Shown in pieces: positions 61,594-64,000 of a stretch of 64,000 nt of DNA. A model generated the notes under the pieces. That model was not told the DNA's origin and ran no database searches. It worked only from the letters and a program-made list of their open reading frames with translations. The stretch is from CABZJG01 sp902512685 (lineage in GTDB: Bacteria > Pseudomonadota > Alphaproteobacteria > Rhodobacterales > Rhodobacteraceae): contig CP179201.1 of assembly GCA_051201605.1 (NCBI GenBank), positions 2,542,001 through 2,606,000 on the forward strand. Direction: 5' to 3'. Position numbers and translations under genes: made by a program. Within the stretch, counting starts at the first letter, position 1; each line of letters opens with the position of its first letter.

Positions 61594-62982
61594 ATGGCTA
61601 AATTTTCAGACCTGAACTTGAATGCAAAAATTCTAAAAGCAATTGACGAGGCCGGATATGAAACCCCGACCCCAATCCAAGATGGCGCAATACCGGCGGC
61701 ATTAGAGGGCAAAGATGTGCTGGGCATTGCACAGACGGGCACCGGCAAAACTGCAAGCTTTACGCTGCCGATGATCCATCTTCTGGCCAGGGGACGCGCG
61801 CGCGCGCGCATGCCGCGTTCTTTGGTTCTATGCCCCACCCGCGAGCTTGCCGCACAAGTGGCCGAAAACTTTGACACCTACAGCAAACATCTAAAGCTGA
61901 CTAAGGCTTTGCTTATCGGGGGCGTTAGCTTTAAAGAGCAAGACCTTTTGATCGACAAAGGTGTTGATGTTCTGATTGCAACACCGGGGCGATTACTGGA
62001 CCACTTTGAACGTGGTAAACTGCTTCTGACGGGCGTGCAGGTCATGGTGGTAGATGAAGCGGACCGAATGCTTGATATGGGCTTTATTCCAGATATCGAG
62101 CGCATTTTCGGACTGACGCCTTTTACCCGTCAAACGCTTTTCTTCAGCGCCACAATGGCACCCGAGATTGAGCGTATCACCAATACCTTTCTGTCTGCAC
62201 CAACGCGGATTGAAGTGGCTCGCCAAGCCACTGCATCGGAAACTATCGAACAAGCGGTGGTGATGTTTAAAGCTTCGCGCCGCGAACGTGAAGGCAGCGA
62301 AAAAAGGGCTGTTTTACGTGCCCTGATTGAGGGTGAAGGTGATGGATGCACCAATGCGATTGTATTTTGCAATCGCAAAACAGATGTGGATATCTGCGCT
62401 AAATCGCTGAAAAAATACGGCTATGACGCAGAACCAATCCATGGTGATCTTGATCAAAGCCAGCGTACCAGGACACTTGACGGCTTTCGTGAAGGCAACA
62501 TTCGGATTTTGGTTGCCTCAGATGTGGCGGCACGTGGTCTTGATGTGCCATCAGTGAGCCATGTGTTTAACTTTGATGTGCCCAGCCACGCCGAGGACTA
62601 TGTACATAGGATCGGACGAACTGGGCGGGCGGGTCGCGACGGAAAAGCCATGATGATCTGCGCAAAGCGCGACGAGAAAAACTTTGATGCAATCGAAAAG
62701 CTCATTCAAAAAGAAATACCGCGGATAGAAAACCCTATTGCACAGACGGATGAGCCACAAACGCATGCCAAGCCTCGTGGATCCAAGGCAGCCTCTGAAG
62801 CTGAAAAGTCAAAAAGAAATTCTGAAAAACAAGCCGTGCAAAATGAGCCGAGCGAAAAAGTTGCGCCTCAGTCAAAAGACCGCAATCGTGGCCGCAAGAA
62901 CCAGTCGCATACAGTCAAAGGCATGGGGGACCACATGCCAAGCTTTATCGCATTGAGCTTTGAAGACCGGCGGGCAAATTAA
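61594..62982 (+). CDS. rhlE: DEAD-box RNA helicase (RhlE-like)
   Basis: 462 residues. Q motif YETPTPIQDGAIP, motif I AQTGTGKTASF, Ia PTRELAAQV, II VVDEADRMLDMGF, III FFSATMAP, V/VI DVAARGLDVP and YVHRIGRTGRAG are all present. The C-terminal extension (about 375-462) is Lys/Glu/Ser-rich and ends near PSFIALSFEDRRAN, as in RhlE-type proteins that unwind structured RNA in cold or with the degradosome. The leader upstream can fold extensively. Convergent with RNase J. Confidence 0.94.
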   Translation: MAKFSDLNLNAKILKAIDEAGYETPTPIQDGAIPAALEGKDVLGIAQTGTGKTASFTLPMIHLLARGRARARMPRSLVLCPTRELAAQVAENFDTYSKHLKLTKALLIGGVSFKEQDLLIDKGVDVLIATPGRLLDHFERGKLLLTGVQVMVVDEADRMLDMGFIPDIERIFGLTPFTRQTLFFSATMAPEIERITNTFLSAPTRIEVARQATASETIEQAVVMFKASRREREGSEKRAVLRALIEGEGDGCTNAIVFCNRKTDVDICAKSLKKYGYDAEPIHGDLDQSQRTRTLDGFREGNIRILVASDVAARGLDVPSVSHVFNFDVPSHAEDYVHRIGRTGRAGRDGKAMMICAKRDEKNFDAIEKLIQKEIPRIENPIAQTDEPQTHAKPRGSKAASEAEKSKRNSEKQAVQNEPSEKVAPQSKDRNRGRKNQSHTVKGMGDHMPSFIALSFEDRRAN

Positions 62983-63036
62983 TCTTTTCACCGCCGGTAC
63001 AGTCATCTTGCCTTATAAAAACCGCGGATAGCTGCG

Positions 63037-64000
63037 TTACATCAGCCGGCTGACGATCACGGTCACTTCGGGTTTTTTACCAATTTCCGAAAAACATGTT
63101 TGCCGCGCGATGCGCTTCACTTCTTTTTCCAACGCATCATCATCCGCTTTGGTTTTTCTGCCAGCGCGGCCAATATACTGACTAAGGTCTTCTTCCAAAG
63201 CATCAACCAAAGGCGCGGAAGACACCCCAATTTCCGCCAGACCGCTAATTTCTGCCCATGGCTCTCCGAGCATTTCATTGTCTTCATCTAAAATGACATT
63301 AACCACAACATGACCGTTTAATGCCATTCGGATGCGATTTCGCACCACGCCGTCCAGCGCGCCTACCTGAACCGAGCCGTCTAAATAGCGCCGCCCGGTT
63401 TCAATATATTCAGCTACCTTTGGGGCCTTACCTGACAAATCAAGCATCATACCATTGACGCAGATAACCGAACTAATACCGCTTTGCGTCGCCAGTTTAC
63501 TGTGCTCGCGCAAATGGCGGTGCTCTCCATGCATGGGAATAATCATCTGCGGTTGCACAAGAGAATGGATTTTTTGCAAATCCGGCCGGTTGGCATGCCC
63601 CGAGACATGATAGAGCCCGGAATCATCATCAACCACATCAACGCCCATTTCAGAAAACTGATTGATAATCCGGATTACACCGCGCTCATTGCCGGGAATT
63701 GTTTTTGACGAAAATAGGAAAAGATCCCCTTCTTTAAGCTTGATACCCTGAAATTTTCCATTGGCAAGCTGGGCACTGGCCGCACGGCGTTCGCCTTGGC
63801 TGCCGGTGACCAAAAGCATCAGGTCCTGACGGGGGATTTGCTGTGCATCTTCACTGCTGACAACCGTTGGAAAATCAGTAAGAACCCCGGTTTCAAGCGC
63901 GGCTTCAATCATGCGGCGCATGGCCCGCCCCATCAGGCAGATCGAGCGGCCAGCGCGCACGCCCGCGTCAGCAAGGGTTTTAACCCGCGCGACATTACTG
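63037..64000 (-). CDS. rnj: Ribonuclease J, C-terminal part; start beyond the window
   Basis: About 321 residues are visible to the right edge with no start reached: the frame is open through base 64000. RNase J combines 5'-exonuclease and endonuclease in one metallo-beta-lactamase/beta-CASP chain. Visible are LLVTGSQGERRAASAQLA (beta-CASP), LFSSKTIPGNE, HVSGHANRPDLQKIHSLV and IPMHGEHRHLREHSKLA, and the C-terminal domain that ends in VTVIVSRLM. The N-terminal beta-lactamase half is off the edge. Convergent with the DEAD-box helicase, a plausible RNA-processing partnership. Confidence 0.94.
   Translation of the reverse strand, partial: SNVARVKTLADAGVRAGRSICLMGRAMRRMIEAALETGVLTDFPTVVSSEDAQQIPRQDLMLLVTGSQGERRAASAQLANGKFQGIKLKEGDLFLFSSKTIPGNERGVIRIINQFSEMGVDVVDDDSGLYHVSGHANRPDLQKIHSLVQPQMIIPMHGEHRHLREHSKLATQSGISSVICVNGMMLDLSGKAPKVAEYIETGRRYLDGSVQVGALDGVVRNRIRMALNGHVVVNVILDEDNEMLGEPWAEISGLAEIGVSSAPLVDALEEDLSQYIGRAGRKTKADDDALEKEVKRIARQTCFSEIGKKPEVTVIVSRLM

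Overview
The window looks like chromosomal DNA of a marine alphaproteobacterium of the Roseobacter group (Rhodobacteraceae). Supporting signs are the order cysG-DUF2849-cysI-cysH-DUF934-FNR with a divergent Lrp/AsnC gene, cvpA-purF behind radA, surE-pcm-nlpD next to the tat genes, an M23 peptidase-bactofilin pair, Cox-type molybdenum-enzyme maturation genes and RNase J. Base composition is moderate for this family, which fits pelagic lineages such as the RCA/Planktomarina cluster; this is a guess from gene content, not a search result. No rRNA, tRNA, insertion sequence, phage or CRISPR array was seen.

Layout. 1-1.8 kb: a truncated beta-keto acid cleavage enzyme divergent from a GlxA/CdhR-type AraC regulator (probable carnitine use). 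1.8-3.6 kb: rlmE and a Ppx/GppA phosphatase. 3.8-6.2 kb: a folate one-carbon cassette (small virulence-factor family protein, MetF-like reductase, methyl-THF:corrinoid methyltransferase). 6.3-14.1 kb, minus strand: lpd, DUF924, an MFS gene with a one-base frameshift, queA and a giant AsmA/YhdP-like protein. 14.2-18.8 kb: 1-Cys-like peroxiredoxin, DUF455, M23 peptidase, bactofilin, thioesterase, crotonase. 18.9-20.7 kb: adenylate cyclase-TPR protein. 20.9-25.8 kb: a complete branched-chain-type ABC importer with an intercistronic attenuator hairpin. 26-33.3 kb: MFS transporter, Lrp regulator and the sulfate/sulfite assimilation operon. 33.5 kb: infC with a non-canonical start and a strong terminator. 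34.2-38.4 kb: CoxD, CoxE, XdhC and a molybdopterin-binding protein without their target enzyme. 38.8-46.5 kb: pyrC, pyrE, dnaB, GNAT, alr and an MlaE-MlaF-PqiA membrane module lacking an MCE protein. 46.5-53.5 kb: radA, cvpA, purF, SDR, surE, pcm, nlpD. 53.6-58.4 kb, minus strand: tatABC, a DUF815 ATPase, an orphan FbpC-like ATPase and an atypical SDR. 58.6-64 kb: Hint-domain protein, prfC, DEAD-box helicase and the C-terminal part of RNase J.

Most genes are housekeeping or common Roseobacter accessory functions. The most interesting unexplained signals are non-coding: a 110-base structured leader before the DEAD-box helicase with two mutually exclusive hairpins at the start codon, paired palindromes before the ABC importer, and palindromes before the one-carbon cassette and in the regulator-BKACE gap. 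Notable proteins include the frameshifted MFS gene, the MlaFE-PqiA module, the RGG-like tail on the pterin methyltransferase and two SDRs with altered catalytic residues.
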